Source: Parvicella sp041583015 (lineage in GTDB: Bacteria; Bacteroidota; Bacteroidia; Flavobacteriales_D; Parvicellaceae). Taken from it: a stretch of DNA of 35,225 bases. Of this stretch, positions 14,389 to 23,337 are shown in pieces; position 1 is the stretch's first letter; the number at the start of each line of letters is the position of its first letter. The notes under the pieces were generated by a model. That model saw nothing but the letters and a program-made list of their open reading frames with translations. It was not told the origin of the DNA and did no database searches. The DNA is taken from positions 1 to 35,225 of the forward strand of contig JBFHGR010000023.1 in the NCBI GenBank assembly GCA_041583015.1, given 5' to 3'. The position numbers and the translations under genes are program-made.

Positions 14389-16379
14389 CGCTTCTTTCTG
14401 TTTTTTTGAAGCCCTCCTTTATGATCTCTTGAATCATACTTTTTGGGCGGCCTGTTTCCCTTCTTCTTATTTTTAAACTTTTTGGAATCACCTTTTTCAT
14501 CATGTGCTTCTTTAAGCCATTGCGGTTTGTTCCCCGAAGTAGGTTTGTTCTCTAATAATCTTTTTAATAAGTCAGGTCTTTCTGCTTTCGTTAGTTCATT
14601 TCTAATCCAATCTTTGTTTTCTCTTTTGTGCCAAAAGAAAAACCTGTTTTGCTTTTCTTTATCTTTTTTATCGATGGCTGTTTTTACAGGTTTTAATGTG
14701 TAAGGATGGTAGCCAGAATAGTATATTACCGTAGCAACTGTCATTGGTGTTGGGGTAAAATCTTGAACTTGCTCTAATTCAAACCCCATTTCCTTTGTTT
14801 CACATGCAAGGTTAGCCATGTCTTCCACTTCAGATCCAGGATGACTACTTATGAAATAAGGAATTAACTGTTGGTTAAGGTTGTACTTTTTGTCAACCTT
14901 GTCAAATTTCTTCTTAAACTCATGAAAGTGTTTGAAGTCTGGCTTTCTCATGATTTTTAAAGTCTCTGGTGCTGTATGCTCTGGTGCAACTTTCAGCCTT
15001 CCCGAAACGTGTCTAGTTAAAACCTGTTCCAAGTACTCATCAATGGATTTATCTGCCTTTTTATTATAGGTTTCTGTTAGCAAATCATAACGTATTCCAC
15101 TTCCTACAAATGCTTTTTTCACCTTTGGCATTGCATCTACTTTGCGATAGAGGTCTGTCATAGGTTGGTGATTTGTGTCCAGATTACTACAAACTACAGG
15201 GTGAATACAAGAAGGGCTAACACATTTATCACAGATAGACATATCAATACCTTTCATTTTGTACATATTGGCACTTGGGCCTCCTAAGTCAGAAATATAT
15301 CCTTTGAAATCTTCCATTTCTGTGACTTGCTCTACTTCTTTCAAAATAGATTTTTCGCTTCTACTTGCAATGAACTTTCCTTGATGCGCACTAATGGTGC
15401 AAAAACTACAACCACCAAAGCATCCTCTATGCATGTTGATAGAGAATTTTATCATTTCATAAGCTGGAATTGGACCTCTTTTTTTGTATTTAGGATGAGG
15501 TAACCTAGTGTAAGGCAAATCAAATGATTCATCCATTTCTGCCTCCGTCATAGTTTGGAATGGAGGATTGATAATTAAGTTTTTACCACATGCCTCTTGA
15601 ATGATTCTATTGGCAAATGTTTTATTAGACTCTTGCTCGACATGTTTGAAATTAGCAGCATATGCCTTTTTATCTTCAAGACATAATTCATGACTATTCA
15701 ATGAAATGTCTTTCCAGTTTTTGTTTTTAGGAATTCCTTCCTCAATAGGTTTCAAATAAGCGGTTTGCTTAATCATTGTCAATTGATGAAAAGGAACACC
15801 TTTCCTAAGCAAGGCTACTATTTCTCTCAATGGTTGTTCACCCATTCCATAAACAAGTAAGTCAGCATTACTACTTTCTAGAATATTCGGGACAAGTTTG
15901 TTAGACCAATAATCATAGTGAGTAACTCTTCTAAGAGATGCTTCAATTCCCCCAATAAGAATGGGAGTATCAGGGAATAGTTTTTTGACAATATTGGAAT
16001 AAGTATTTACAGCGTAATCAGGCCTAAATCCCGCTTTACCTCCTGGAGTATATGCATCAGTACTTCTTCGCCTTCTGCTAGCAGTATAATGATTAACCAT
16101 GGTATCCATACACCCACTAGTAATAGCAAAAAACATTTTAGGTTTGCCAAATTTCTTGAAATCCCTTAAGTCATCTTGCCAATTCGGTTGCGCAACAATA
16201 GCAACCCTCAGTCCTTCGCTCTCAAGTATACGCCCAATTACTGCAGTTCCAAATGAAGGATGGTCAATGTAAGCATCACCAGAAATAACAACTACGTCAA
16301 TCTCTTCCCATCCGTGCTTACGGACTTCGTCCATAGTAATAGGGAGCCAATCGGTTATGTCGTGTTGTTTTATCATCAT
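14385..16379 (-). CDS. YgiQ-family radical SAM protein
   Basis: This 664-residue protein matches the UPF0313/YgiQ family: an N-terminal cobalamin-binding-like region (WLPITMDEVRKHGW, SGDAYIDHPSFG, IGGIEASLRR), then the radical SAM domain with C320, C324 and C327 in CFGGCSFC, the ligands of a [4Fe-4S] cluster. The family occurs widely, but its reaction is not established to my knowledge. The C-terminal ~45 residues are very basic (KKFKNKKKGNRPPKKY and KNRKKR) and may bind nucleic acid. The start is one of two adjacent ATGs (16379 or 16376). A -7 box ends 2 bases before the first, so the transcript may be leaderless and begin at the second. Confidence 0.92.
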   Translation of the reverse strand: MMIKQHDITDWLPITMDEVRKHGWEEIDVVVISGDAYIDHPSFGTAVIGRILESEGLRVAIVAQPNWQDDLRDFKKFGKPKMFFAITSGCMDTMVNHYTASRRRRSTDAYTPGGKAGFRPDYAVNTYSNIVKKLFPDTPILIGGIEASLRRVTHYDYWSNKLVPNILESSNADLLVYGMGEQPLREIVALLRKGVPFHQLTMIKQTAYLKPIEEGIPKNKNWKDISLNSHELCLEDKKAYAANFKHVEQESNKTFANRIIQEACGKNLIINPPFQTMTEAEMDESFDLPYTRLPHPKYKKRGPIPAYEMIKFSINMHRGCFGGCSFCTISAHQGKFIASRSEKSILKEVEQVTEMEDFKGYISDLGGPSANMYKMKGIDMSICDKCVSPSCIHPVVCSNLDTNHQPMTDLYRKVDAMPKVKKAFVGSGIRYDLLTETYNKKADKSIDEYLEQVLTRHVSGRLKVAPEHTAPETLKIMRKPDFKHFHEFKKKFDKVDKKYNLNQQLIPYFISSHPGSEVEDMANLACETKEMGFELEQVQDFTPTPMTVATVIYYSGYHPYTLKPVKTAIDKKDKEKQNRFFFWHKRENKDWIRNELTKAERPDLLKRLLENKPTSGNKPQWLKEAHDEKGDSKKFKNKKKGNRPPKKYDSRDHKGGLQKNRKKR

Positions 16380-16381
16380 TG

Positions 16382-16389
16382 CAAAAGTA
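16382..16389 (-). promoter_or_regulatory. -7 box directly before the YgiQ-type gene
   Basis: TACTTTTG (16389-16382 on the minus strand) is followed by CA and then ATGATG. A start of transcription about 6 bases after the box falls on the second ATG. No -33 TTG is seen. Confidence 0.5.
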
Positions 16390-16538
16390 TCTAGAAAATG
16401 AATGATAATATAATTTTAAGAGGGTTATTCGTTAATCTTCAGAAAATTCAAGGTGAATATTAACCTGAAGTAAGACTAAATCTTATAATTTAGCAACTCA
16501 TGTTATTATTGCAATTTTCTATCAAAAAATAGGAAGCA

Positions 16539-16572
16539 TTTGTAATGAGAAAGCATCTAACCGTTACCTTTA
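16539..16572 (+). promoter_or_regulatory. Possible promoter for lpxD
   Basis: TTTG (16539-16542) is followed after 22 bases by TACCTTTA (16565-16572), a match except for the last base. Transcription would start near 16579, only about 9 bases before the TTG start codon. A CTAAAT/ATTTAG inverted repeat lies upstream at 16476-16493; I see nothing else in the 208-base gap. Confidence 0.45.
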
Positions 16573-16587
16573 CTAAAAATAATAGAA

Positions 16588-17514
16588 TTGAAATTATCAC
16601 AACCCATTACATTAGCAAAAGCAGCCGAACTGTTAGGCTGTGAATTTGTAGGAGAACCTACTCACTTGATTACAGGATTGAATGAAATTCATGTGGTTGA
16701 AGAGGGGGATGCTGTTTTTGTGGATCATCCTAAATATTATAATAAAGCATTGTTAAGTAACGCTACAACTATTATAATTGATAAAAAAGTTGATTGTCCT
16801 GAAGGAAAAGGATTATTAATTAGTGAGCATCCTTTTGATGATTTCAATTTTTTAACAAAGCAATTTTCTCCATTTAAACAATGGACTGCCCAGGTTGGAG
16901 AGAATCTTATAATAGGTGAAGGAACAATTATTCATCCTAATGTTACCATAGGGCATGATGTAAGCATTGGTAAAAACTGTATGATACATAGTGGAGCGGT
17001 AATTGGGGATAAAACAATTATGGGTGATAATGTGGTAGTGCAAGCCAATACAGTGCTAGGTTCGCAAGCATTTTATTATAAAGCCAAACCCGATGGTAGA
17101 GAAAGGATGCATACATGTGGTAGAGTAGTGCTACAAGACAATGTAGAAATTGGTGCTATGTGTACTATCGATGCAGGAGTTACAGGAAATACTTATATCG
17201 GAGAGGGGACAAAGATTGATAACATGGTTCATATTGGTCACGACACTACAGTGGGCAAAAATTGTCTTTTTGCAGCTCAAGTTGGAATAGCAGGATGTGT
17301 TATAATCGAGGATGAAGTTACCCTTTGGGGGCAAGTAGGTGTAACAAGTGGTGTTACCATTGGTGCAAAAGCAGTTGTGTCTGGATGTGCTGGAGTTAGT
17401 AAGAGTTTAGATGGGGGAAAATTATACTTCGGTATTCCTGCAGATGATGCAAGAACAAAATATAAAGAATTGGCAGCGATAAGAAGTTTGCCAAAAATCA
17501 TAGAAAATTTATAA
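16588..17514 (+). CDS. lpxD: LpxD-type UDP-3-O-acylglucosamine N-acyltransferase (short form)
   Basis: This 308-residue protein has the left-handed beta-helix made of hexapeptide repeats (about residues 105-265, such as IGEGTI, IGHDVS, IGKNCM, IGDKTI). LpxD adds a hydroxyacyl chain to the glucosamine nitrogen in lipid A synthesis. The likely catalytic base is H218 in HIGHDTTVG. It is shorter than the ~340-residue enterobacterial enzyme, and I recall a short paralogue in flavobacteria alongside a full-length LpxD, so it may be that second copy. The start is TTG at 16588, because the MKLSQPITLAKAAELL beginning fits homologues and no ATG exists near. The phosphatase gene starts 1 base after its stop. 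Confidence 0.82.
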   Translation: MKLSQPITLAKAAELLGCEFVGEPTHLITGLNEIHVVEEGDAVFVDHPKYYNKALLSNATTIIIDKKVDCPEGKGLLISEHPFDDFNFLTKQFSPFKQWTAQVGENLIIGEGTIIHPNVTIGHDVSIGKNCMIHSGAVIGDKTIMGDNVVVQANTVLGSQAFYYKAKPDGRERMHTCGRVVLQDNVEIGAMCTIDAGVTGNTYIGEGTKIDNMVHIGHDTTVGKNCLFAAQVGIAGCVIIEDEVTLWGQVGVTSGVTIGAKAVVSGCAGVSKSLDGGKLYFGIPADDARTKYKELAAIRSLPKIIENL

Positions 17515-17515
17515 A

Positions 17516-18754
17516 GTGACAAGCGTAAACAAGATATTAGAAAAGTTAGAATTAAAGGAGTTTAAGTTAACTTCTCTATTGGAAGTGACTCGTGCCATTA
17601 ATGAAAATTTTACAACGGAAAAATTACTGAATATTTATCAGTATATCCTAAGAGATCAACTAGGTATTTCAAGGTTGTTGCTGTTTACTTATGATGACGA
17701 AAAATGGGAGTGTAGTTTGAAATTTGGAGCCAAAGGGCAATCCAAAAAAATAAAAGTAGAAAGGGATCTTGAAAAAATTAAAGATATCACAGTGATTGAA
17801 TCTTCTTCACAAGAATCTTTAAATTCATTTGATATAGTTATTCCTGTTTACCACAAGAATAAAGCGCTTGCTTATTTGCTCTTGGGTGACTTGAACGAAG
17901 AGAGACTTCAGATTAGTCCAACTATCAAACATATGCCTTTTATTCAAACTTTGACCAATATAATAATTGTAGCCATTGAGAATAAAAGATTTGCTAATAA
18001 AAGTATTGAACAAGAAAGAACCAAGAAAGAATTGGAAATGGCAAAGGAAATGCAGCAATTGTTGTTTCCTTCTAATTTGCCGAGCAACAATAGGTTAGAG
18101 GTTGGAGCGCATTATGAGTCTAAACATTTGGTAGGTGGAGATTATTATGATTTCATACAATTGAATAGTGAGGAATATGTATTGTGTATAGCAGATGTCA
18201 GTGGAAAGGGTATGGGAGCAGCCATTGTAATGAGTAATTTCCAAGCAAATTTAAGAGCGATTATAAAGTATAATCACCAAAATATGACTTTGCAGGAATT
18301 GGTGATTTTACTAAATGAAAGTGTTAATGATTCAGCCCAAGGGGAGAAATTTATCACCTTTTTTATCGCTTATTATAATAGCACCAAGCGAAAGTTAAAA
18401 TATATAAATGCAGGACATAATTATCCTGTATTTACAGATGGCAAGACTGCTAGATTTTTAAATAAAGGCTGTGTAGGACTAGGGATGTTTGATGAGATTC
18501 CTTCAATAGAAATGGAAGAAATTGAGGTGAAGAGAAATGATACTTTAGTTTGTTTTACAGATGGTTTGGTTGAGTTGGAAAATGAGGATGAAGAAGCCTT
18601 TGAAAATGATAGATTGGTGGATTTAATCCACAACAATTTTGACTTGAGTATGGAAGATTTGAACAGACTTATTTTTCACGAATTAAAAGTCTATAAGGGA
18701 AAAATGGATTACCTAGACGATACTGCTATTTTGAGTTGCAGGTTCTTTGGTTGA
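17516..18754 (+). CDS. SpoIIE/PP2C-type serine phosphatase with GAF-like sensor
   Basis: This 412-residue protein has a GAF-like region (about 15-160), a coiled-coil linker (about 160-183, IEQERTKKELEMAKEMQQLL) and a C-terminal SpoIIE/RsbU-type phosphatase domain. The linker with MAKEMQQLLFP is typical of stress-response RsbU relatives. Metal-binding acids are in VGGDYYD (D209, D212), ADVSGKG (D227), FTDGLVE (D349) and LDDTAI (D401-D402). It probably dephosphorylates an anti-sigma antagonist, but no such partner is encoded in the window. It is a GTG start, 1 base after lpxD, so translation is likely coupled. Its 3' end overlaps the convergent polysaccharide ligase gene by 42 bases. Confidence 0.85.
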   Translation: MTSVNKILEKLELKEFKLTSLLEVTRAINENFTTEKLLNIYQYILRDQLGISRLLLFTYDDEKWECSLKFGAKGQSKKIKVERDLEKIKDITVIESSSQESLNSFDIVIPVYHKNKALAYLLLGDLNEERLQISPTIKHMPFIQTLTNIIIVAIENKRFANKSIEQERTKKELEMAKEMQQLLFPSNLPSNNRLEVGAHYESKHLVGGDYYDFIQLNSEEYVLCIADVSGKGMGAAIVMSNFQANLRAIIKYNHQNMTLQELVILLNESVNDSAQGEKFITFFIAYYNSTKRKLKYINAGHNYPVFTDGKTARFLNKGCVGLGMFDEIPSIEMEEIEVKRNDTLVCFTDGLVELENEDEEAFENDRLVDLIHNNFDLSMEDLNRLIFHELKVYKGKMDYLDDTAILSCRFFG

Positions 18755-20179
18755 TTTCTTTTTGTAGTAAACATCAATAGTTACAATAATAGCGATAAAG
18801 CCCCAAATTGGAACTGATGCTTTGTCTGTATCCATGTAATTATTTAATATGCCATGAGTGAAGTACGTAACTAATGCTAGTAGCAACATCATGACAATTC
18901 GTTTCATTTCTTTATCTTCTACTGTTAGGTATAATTTAGATGCAGTATAGAAAATTGCAATTATTAGCCAAATCATTGACACCAATCCAAAAACACCTTG
19001 TTCTGCTAGAGGACCAAGATATTCACTGTGTGCATTTCCACCGGTTCCGAAATTTGTACTGATAATTGTTTTGTCTGACGCTGCTTGAAATGGAGCATAG
19101 ACCAATGCATATGTTCCAGGTCCATAACCCATTATCGGTCTATTTTTGAACATTACTATGGCGCTGTTCCATCTGTTTAGCCTTTCTAGGTTAGAGGCGT
19201 CAGACGATACATTAGACATAGATTCCAGTCTTTCACTAAAATTCTCTGTAGTATGTTCCGCATCATTTTTTTGAAGCATGTAATTTATTTCTGTCCAATT
19301 TGCTGCTATTAAAACGGCAATTACAGAGGCTAGATAAATTAGGTATTTGAATTTTATTTTAAATAAGAAAAGTAAATATACCATTCCTGCACCCACTACA
19401 CTAAGCCAAGCAGCTCTAGTATAACTGTAGAAAAGTGCAATTGAGAATATGATTAAAACGACAAATAAAAGTCCTCTAGTTTCGAAAGTGTAATTTTTAT
19501 TGAAAGTAAGCATAACTACAATAGGATAAAATAATGCGATGATGGCTCCGTAAGAAGTATGATCTTTAAAGAAAGGACTCATTATCCAGTGGCCTATTTC
19601 TTCACTAAAACCATGACTTGCATGTTTAATAAGAGTTATGACAAGCACCACAGTCAACGGAAGTATGTAGCACCATAGAAAAGTCATAGCATTGGACTTT
19701 TTGGCTTTGAAAAACCAAATACCAAAAAAGTAGCAGGGAACAACAAACCATAATTGGGAAAGCATATACTTGAAGGATACTATTGGTAGTTCACTTGTGA
19801 TAGATGTTAAGAAAATCCATGCAAAGTGGAAGTATATGGCAATACTTATGGGGTGATTTAGTACTGCTTTATCTCTTTGGGAGTTGTCTAAGATTTGCTT
19901 AAAAGCAAAAATTACCATGATGACGAACAATATTGGCTCGGTAGGAAGATAAATGCCAACTCCACCTGAAAGTTGCTCCAAATTCAAAGATAGAGGGGTG
20001 CAGATTACTACAAATAAAAACAATTTGTCTAGTGCAAATAATGCAGCGAAAACCGTAAGTAATGCAAAAGGTAATAAATTGAGTAAATAGAAATCACTAG
20101 TCACGTAGAGTGCACAATTTCCGGCTAGAAAAAGTAAACCTATGATATAAATCCAATAATTTTTTAAAGCAGTCAACAA
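18713..20179 (-). CDS. O-antigen ligase/polymerase-family membrane protein (Wzy/WaaL-like)
   Basis: This 488-residue protein is an integral inner-membrane protein with roughly eleven or twelve hydrophobic segments. The family marks are SYTRAAWLSVVGAG at the middle helix, the large periplasmic loop with GYGPGTYALVYAPFQ and GNAHSEYLGPLAEQG, and a positively charged approach to the loop. It probably polymerises or ligates surface polysaccharide; Wzy and WaaL cannot be told apart by sequence alone. The start is TTG, 6 bases after the chain-length gene, and two TTG codons stand in tandem. The last ~14 codons overlap the convergent phosphatase gene. Confidence 0.87.
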   Translation of the reverse strand: MLTALKNYWIYIIGLLFLAGNCALYVTSDFYLLNLLPFALLTVFAALFALDKLFLFVVICTPLSLNLEQLSGGVGIYLPTEPILFVIMVIFAFKQILDNSQRDKAVLNHPISIAIYFHFAWIFLTSITSELPIVSFKYMLSQLWFVVPCYFFGIWFFKAKKSNAMTFLWCYILPLTVVLVITLIKHASHGFSEEIGHWIMSPFFKDHTSYGAIIALFYPIVVMLTFNKNYTFETRGLLFVVLIIFSIALFYSYTRAAWLSVVGAGMVYLLFLFKIKFKYLIYLASVIAVLIAANWTEINYMLQKNDAEHTTENFSERLESMSNVSSDASNLERLNRWNSAIVMFKNRPIMGYGPGTYALVYAPFQAASDKTIISTNFGTGGNAHSEYLGPLAEQGVFGLVSMIWLIIAIFYTASKLYLTVEDKEMKRIVMMLLLALVTYFTHGILNNYMDTDKASVPIWGFIAIIVTIDVYYKKKSTKEPATQNSSIV

Positions 20180-20185
20180 AGTAGA

Positions 20186-21181
20186 TTACTTTTTAGATTT
20201 AGCTTGAAGTTCTTTTATTTTTTCATAGAAAAGTAAAAGAACAATGGCCATGAAAATTGTTGTAAAGGTAGAGATGGCAACTATAAGCCATCTTACAGGA
20301 TAAGATTTTTTAATAGGCACAGTAGCATCTTCAATTCTAAATTGATGAGAGATATCTTGAAAGGCAGAAGTTTCCGCTTGGTCAGTTAAAAAAGACATTG
20401 TAGAAACTCTAGAAGCTAGTAGTCCGGCTTCTGTGATAAGTGTATTTAATAAACCACCATATTTTTCAGTCATTTCCATTTTCTTCAAATAGAGGTCTCT
20501 AGTTTCTTGATCTTTGGCATTTACCATTGCTAATGTTAGACCTTCGTATGCATCTTCTGTTACAACACCTTTACTAGTAAGGTCTGAAATAGAATCTTGT
20601 AAAGTTGCCATTTCATGCTGTAATGATTTTAGATTCTCTTTCTTAATGTTGTAATCAAATAATGCTCTTTCATGAATAATTTCATTTTTTGTACTATCAA
20701 ACAACTCCGAAATATAGGAAGCAATTAAAACAGCAGTGTCTATACTTTTGTCTAATACACTAATTCTCACAGCTCCTTTATTGTTTCTGTCAAAACTAAT
20801 AAGTTCGCTATAAGTTTCAGAAAGGTCATAATATTTATACTCACTAGTTGTATCAATCTCATAATGCTTCATCAAATCAAATTTAGCAATTACTTTGTCT
20901 CTAATTTTTGAAGATTCAAGAATTTGAAGCATTTGTTCTGCTTCAGCCTCTTCACCAAATCTACCCACCTCTTGATTTTCAGTAATTATTTCACTGTAGA
21001 AAACTGCACTAGCTTTGGTTGGATAAATGGTTACCACTGATTTAAATTTCTCTTCAATCATTAATGAAACTATAGACGATATGATAGCTGCTAGCACTCC
21101 TAAAATCATAATGATTTTTTTGTATTTCCATAGGAAGTCTAAAATGTCTGTTGCGTTGAATGAATCTTTATTCTCTTGCAT
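20186..21181 (-). CDS. Wzz-type polysaccharide chain-length regulator
   Basis: This 331-residue protein has the layout of a polysaccharide co-polymerase: an N-terminal cytoplasmic tail, a membrane helix (about residues 22-41), a periplasmic domain with EEKFKSVVTIYPT and a long coiled-coil region (about 165-265), and a second helix (about 297-319). The IKKSYPVRW motif before the second helix is the proline-rich signature of the Wzz group. It has no tyrosine-kinase domain, so it sets chain length and does not carry the Wzc-type kinase. It precedes the ligase gene by 6 bases, and the two probably form an operon. Confidence 0.85.
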   Translation of the reverse strand: MQENKDSFNATDILDFLWKYKKIIMILGVLAAIISSIVSLMIEEKFKSVVTIYPTKASAVFYSEIITENQEVGRFGEEAEAEQMLQILESSKIRDKVIAKFDLMKHYEIDTTSEYKYYDLSETYSELISFDRNNKGAVRISVLDKSIDTAVLIASYISELFDSTKNEIIHERALFDYNIKKENLKSLQHEMATLQDSISDLTSKGVVTEDAYEGLTLAMVNAKDQETRDLYLKKMEMTEKYGGLLNTLITEAGLLASRVSTMSFLTDQAETSAFQDISHQFRIEDATVPIKKSYPVRWLIVAISTFTTIFMAIVLLLFYEKIKELQAKSKK

Positions 21182-21206
21182 TATTCTTGAATTTGTAAAT
21201 GATTGG

Positions 21207-21214
21207 CAAAATTA
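21207..21214 (-). promoter_or_regulatory. -7 box for the Wzz-ligase operon
   Basis: TAATTTTG (21214-21207 on the minus strand) is an exact TAnnTTTG match about 25 bases ahead of ATG 21181. A TTG lies only 12 bases upstream, too close for a -33 element. Confidence 0.5.
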
Positions 21215-21286
21215 ATAAACTATATCAAATATCGGTTAATTACTAAACTGAGATAATAGTATTTTATTGTATCTAAAATATAGAGC

Positions 21287-21317
21287 AAAAAAAAGAGGCT
21301 TCAATTGAAGCCTCTTT
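21287..21317 (-). terminator. Intrinsic terminator of the T9SS type A cargo gene
   Basis: A perfect 26-base palindrome (21292-21317; arms AAAGAGGCTTCAA and its complement) ends in eight consecutive T on the minus strand (21294-21287). It lies 21 bases after the cargo gene's stop. It works on the plus strand only weakly. Confidence 0.85.
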
Positions 21318-21338
21318 CTAAATTATATAAAAATTACC

Positions 21339-23231
21339 TTATTTGATAACATTCATTGCTTTGGTAACTGTTCCATTCTCTGTAGTAAGAGAGTAGAAGT
21401 AATTTCCTGCAGAAAGATCAGCAGTGTTTACGTTTACAGTATAAGTTCCAGCACCTTTAGCACCTTCATTAATAACTTTAATTACTTTTCCTGTAAGGTC
21501 AGTAATTTGAATTGTAACATCAGAGTTGTTAGTTAAAGTGTAGTTAATTGAAGTATTTCCTTTAGCAGGATTTGGGAAGTTTTGCTCTAAAGAAACTCCA
21601 GCAACTTCATTTTCTTTAACACCAACAGATGCATCAAAATTCATTCTTACACAAATGTTAACTGGACCAGCTAAACCGATTAAATCATTATTAGAGTCAA
21701 ATCCAAGAACAGAGTTATCTGGTGCAGCTCCTGAGTAACCAATAGCGATATCTTCACCATAGTGACCAACAACAAGTAGAATGTCGTCACCAGCGAAAAG
21801 ATCAACTGGACTATTGAAAATCATTGTTACCATTCCAGAAATTTGATTAGCAGCAGAGATGTATACTTCTTCAGTTATTTCAACAAAATCATAACCGTCA
21901 CCAGCAGAATTTAAACGGTGAACTTCACAGAAAACAAGTGCTCCACCAGTTGGAACAGTTCCAGTAAACTTAACATCAGCAGCATACAAAGTTTGGTCTG
22001 CCATAATTTCAAAAACGTTTCCAATTTTTACAGCTTGACCTGGTTGGCTAGCAAAATTGGTGAAAGATCCAGTTAAATTAGTACCATTTACACCTGCCAT
22101 ATCACGAGCGAAAATGTTGTTAGTAACATCCATAGTTGCTGTAGCGGTATTGTTTGACGGTTTTTCATCTACGAAATCAGACTCTAAACTGTAGTCATAT
22201 GTATAAGAAGCTACAGTTGCTGAAGGAGTAAAGTTTGTAGTGATCAAACTGTCGTAGTTTGGTGAAGTAAGAGTAACTGGAGTTGAAGTATAGTCATTTC
22301 CATCTGCAGTAACTGTAAGTACTGTGTTTGTTTGATCCACTGCACCGTTGTTTCTTACTTTAGCAGAGAAAGTAATGTCTCCAACTTGTGTTGTAGGTAC
22401 TAAATAGTATGGGTATTGGTAAACTCCTTGTCCAAAAGTATATTGGTTAATAGAAATTTCGTGATCTGGAGCTGTAACAATTGCTACATCATCAATAAAC
22501 CATCCCATTGTAGTCCACCAACCTAAATCAGTAGCAGGATTAGTTGCAGTTGGGTTACTAGAAGTCCAAGAATATCTAATGTAAACATTTGTTGGATCTG
22601 CAGAAACCTCGTTTGCAATGTTAATATCGATTAATTCAGTGTTACCATAGATAGCAGAAGGGTTATTACCTACATATGCATCTCTATCGTTGTTATCGAA
22701 TACGTTTACCCAATTTGTTCCATCAGTACTAACTTGAACTGATTGGTCATCATTAAATATTGCTCCCCATTGCTCAAACTGTAAGTTAACAGTAAAATTA
22801 GTGTTAGTTCCACCTTGAGATAAATCAATAGGTCCTGCTGTTAAATTATATGTAACACCTATCGCTTGTGAATCGTCAAAATAGTCACCGTTTGAAACTT
22901 CAGCATAATTTCCACCTGAAGTAGAAGCCATCACAGTAGCGTTAAATGGAGATATCCATCCATCACTAGTACCGTCTACAGCCCATCCTAATCCAGCGCC
23001 AGTTTGTCCATCATTATCTATGGTCCAATCTGTCATAGTAGAGAAATCACTACTCCAAAGAATAGCACCTCCAGATTTTGGCTTAACTGTAATAGCATTG
23101 TCATATTTAATGTCCAAGTTGGAATTAAACTTAGCCTCCATTGGCTCTACTCTTGAAACAGTAGCACTGTTTTGTGCCGATAGATTACCAGCCATAGCTA
23201 GTAAGCCCAATCCTAAGTAAATTTTTTTCAT
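21339..23231 (-). CDS. Secreted T9SS type A cargo protein, 630 aa
   Basis: This 630-residue protein has a signal peptide (MKKIYLGLGLLAMAGNLSAQ), then a MAM/lectin-like region (about residues 55-255, with WSSDFSTMTDWTIDNDGQ, then WGAIFNDDQSVQVSTDGTNW and GWWTTMGWFIDDVAIV). Next come one or two Ig-like beta domains (about 270-420), a third beta domain, and a C-terminal sorting domain (551-630, from NFPNPAKGNTS to KAMNVIK). The sorting domain ends the protein, which is the T9SS type A layout. It is exported to the cell surface or medium, and probably binds glycans or proteins. No catalytic domain is visible. A strong terminator follows. Confidence 0.9.
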   Translation of the reverse strand: MKKIYLGLGLLAMAGNLSAQNSATVSRVEPMEAKFNSNLDIKYDNAITVKPKSGGAILWSSDFSTMTDWTIDNDGQTGAGLGWAVDGTSDGWISPFNATVMASTSGGNYAEVSNGDYFDDSQAIGVTYNLTAGPIDLSQGGTNTNFTVNLQFEQWGAIFNDDQSVQVSTDGTNWVNVFDNNDRDAYVGNNPSAIYGNTELIDINIANEVSADPTNVYIRYSWTSSNPTATNPATDLGWWTTMGWFIDDVAIVTAPDHEISINQYTFGQGVYQYPYYLVPTTQVGDITFSAKVRNNGAVDQTNTVLTVTADGNDYTSTPVTLTSPNYDSLITTNFTPSATVASYTYDYSLESDFVDEKPSNNTATATMDVTNNIFARDMAGVNGTNLTGSFTNFASQPGQAVKIGNVFEIMADQTLYAADVKFTGTVPTGGALVFCEVHRLNSAGDGYDFVEITEEVYISAANQISGMVTMIFNSPVDLFAGDDILLVVGHYGEDIAIGYSGAAPDNSVLGFDSNNDLIGLAGPVNICVRMNFDASVGVKENEVAGVSLEQNFPNPAKGNTSINYTLTNNSDVTIQITDLTGKVIKVINEGAKGAGTYTVNVNTADLSAGNYFYSLTTENGTVTKAMNVIK

Positions 23232-23337
23232 AATATTGTTTTGTTGATTTTATATAGTAATGCAAAGTAATAAAAAAAGTTGCCTACATAACCATATTTT
23301 TAACTAAAGGTTATTAAAATAATTTAACGGTATCATT

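Noticed and set aside
16437..16470. CTTCAG / CTGAAG inverted repeat between ygiQ and lpxD
   Set aside because: Arms are 6 bases with a 22-base loop, well within chance for an AT-rich gap, and no T-tract follows.
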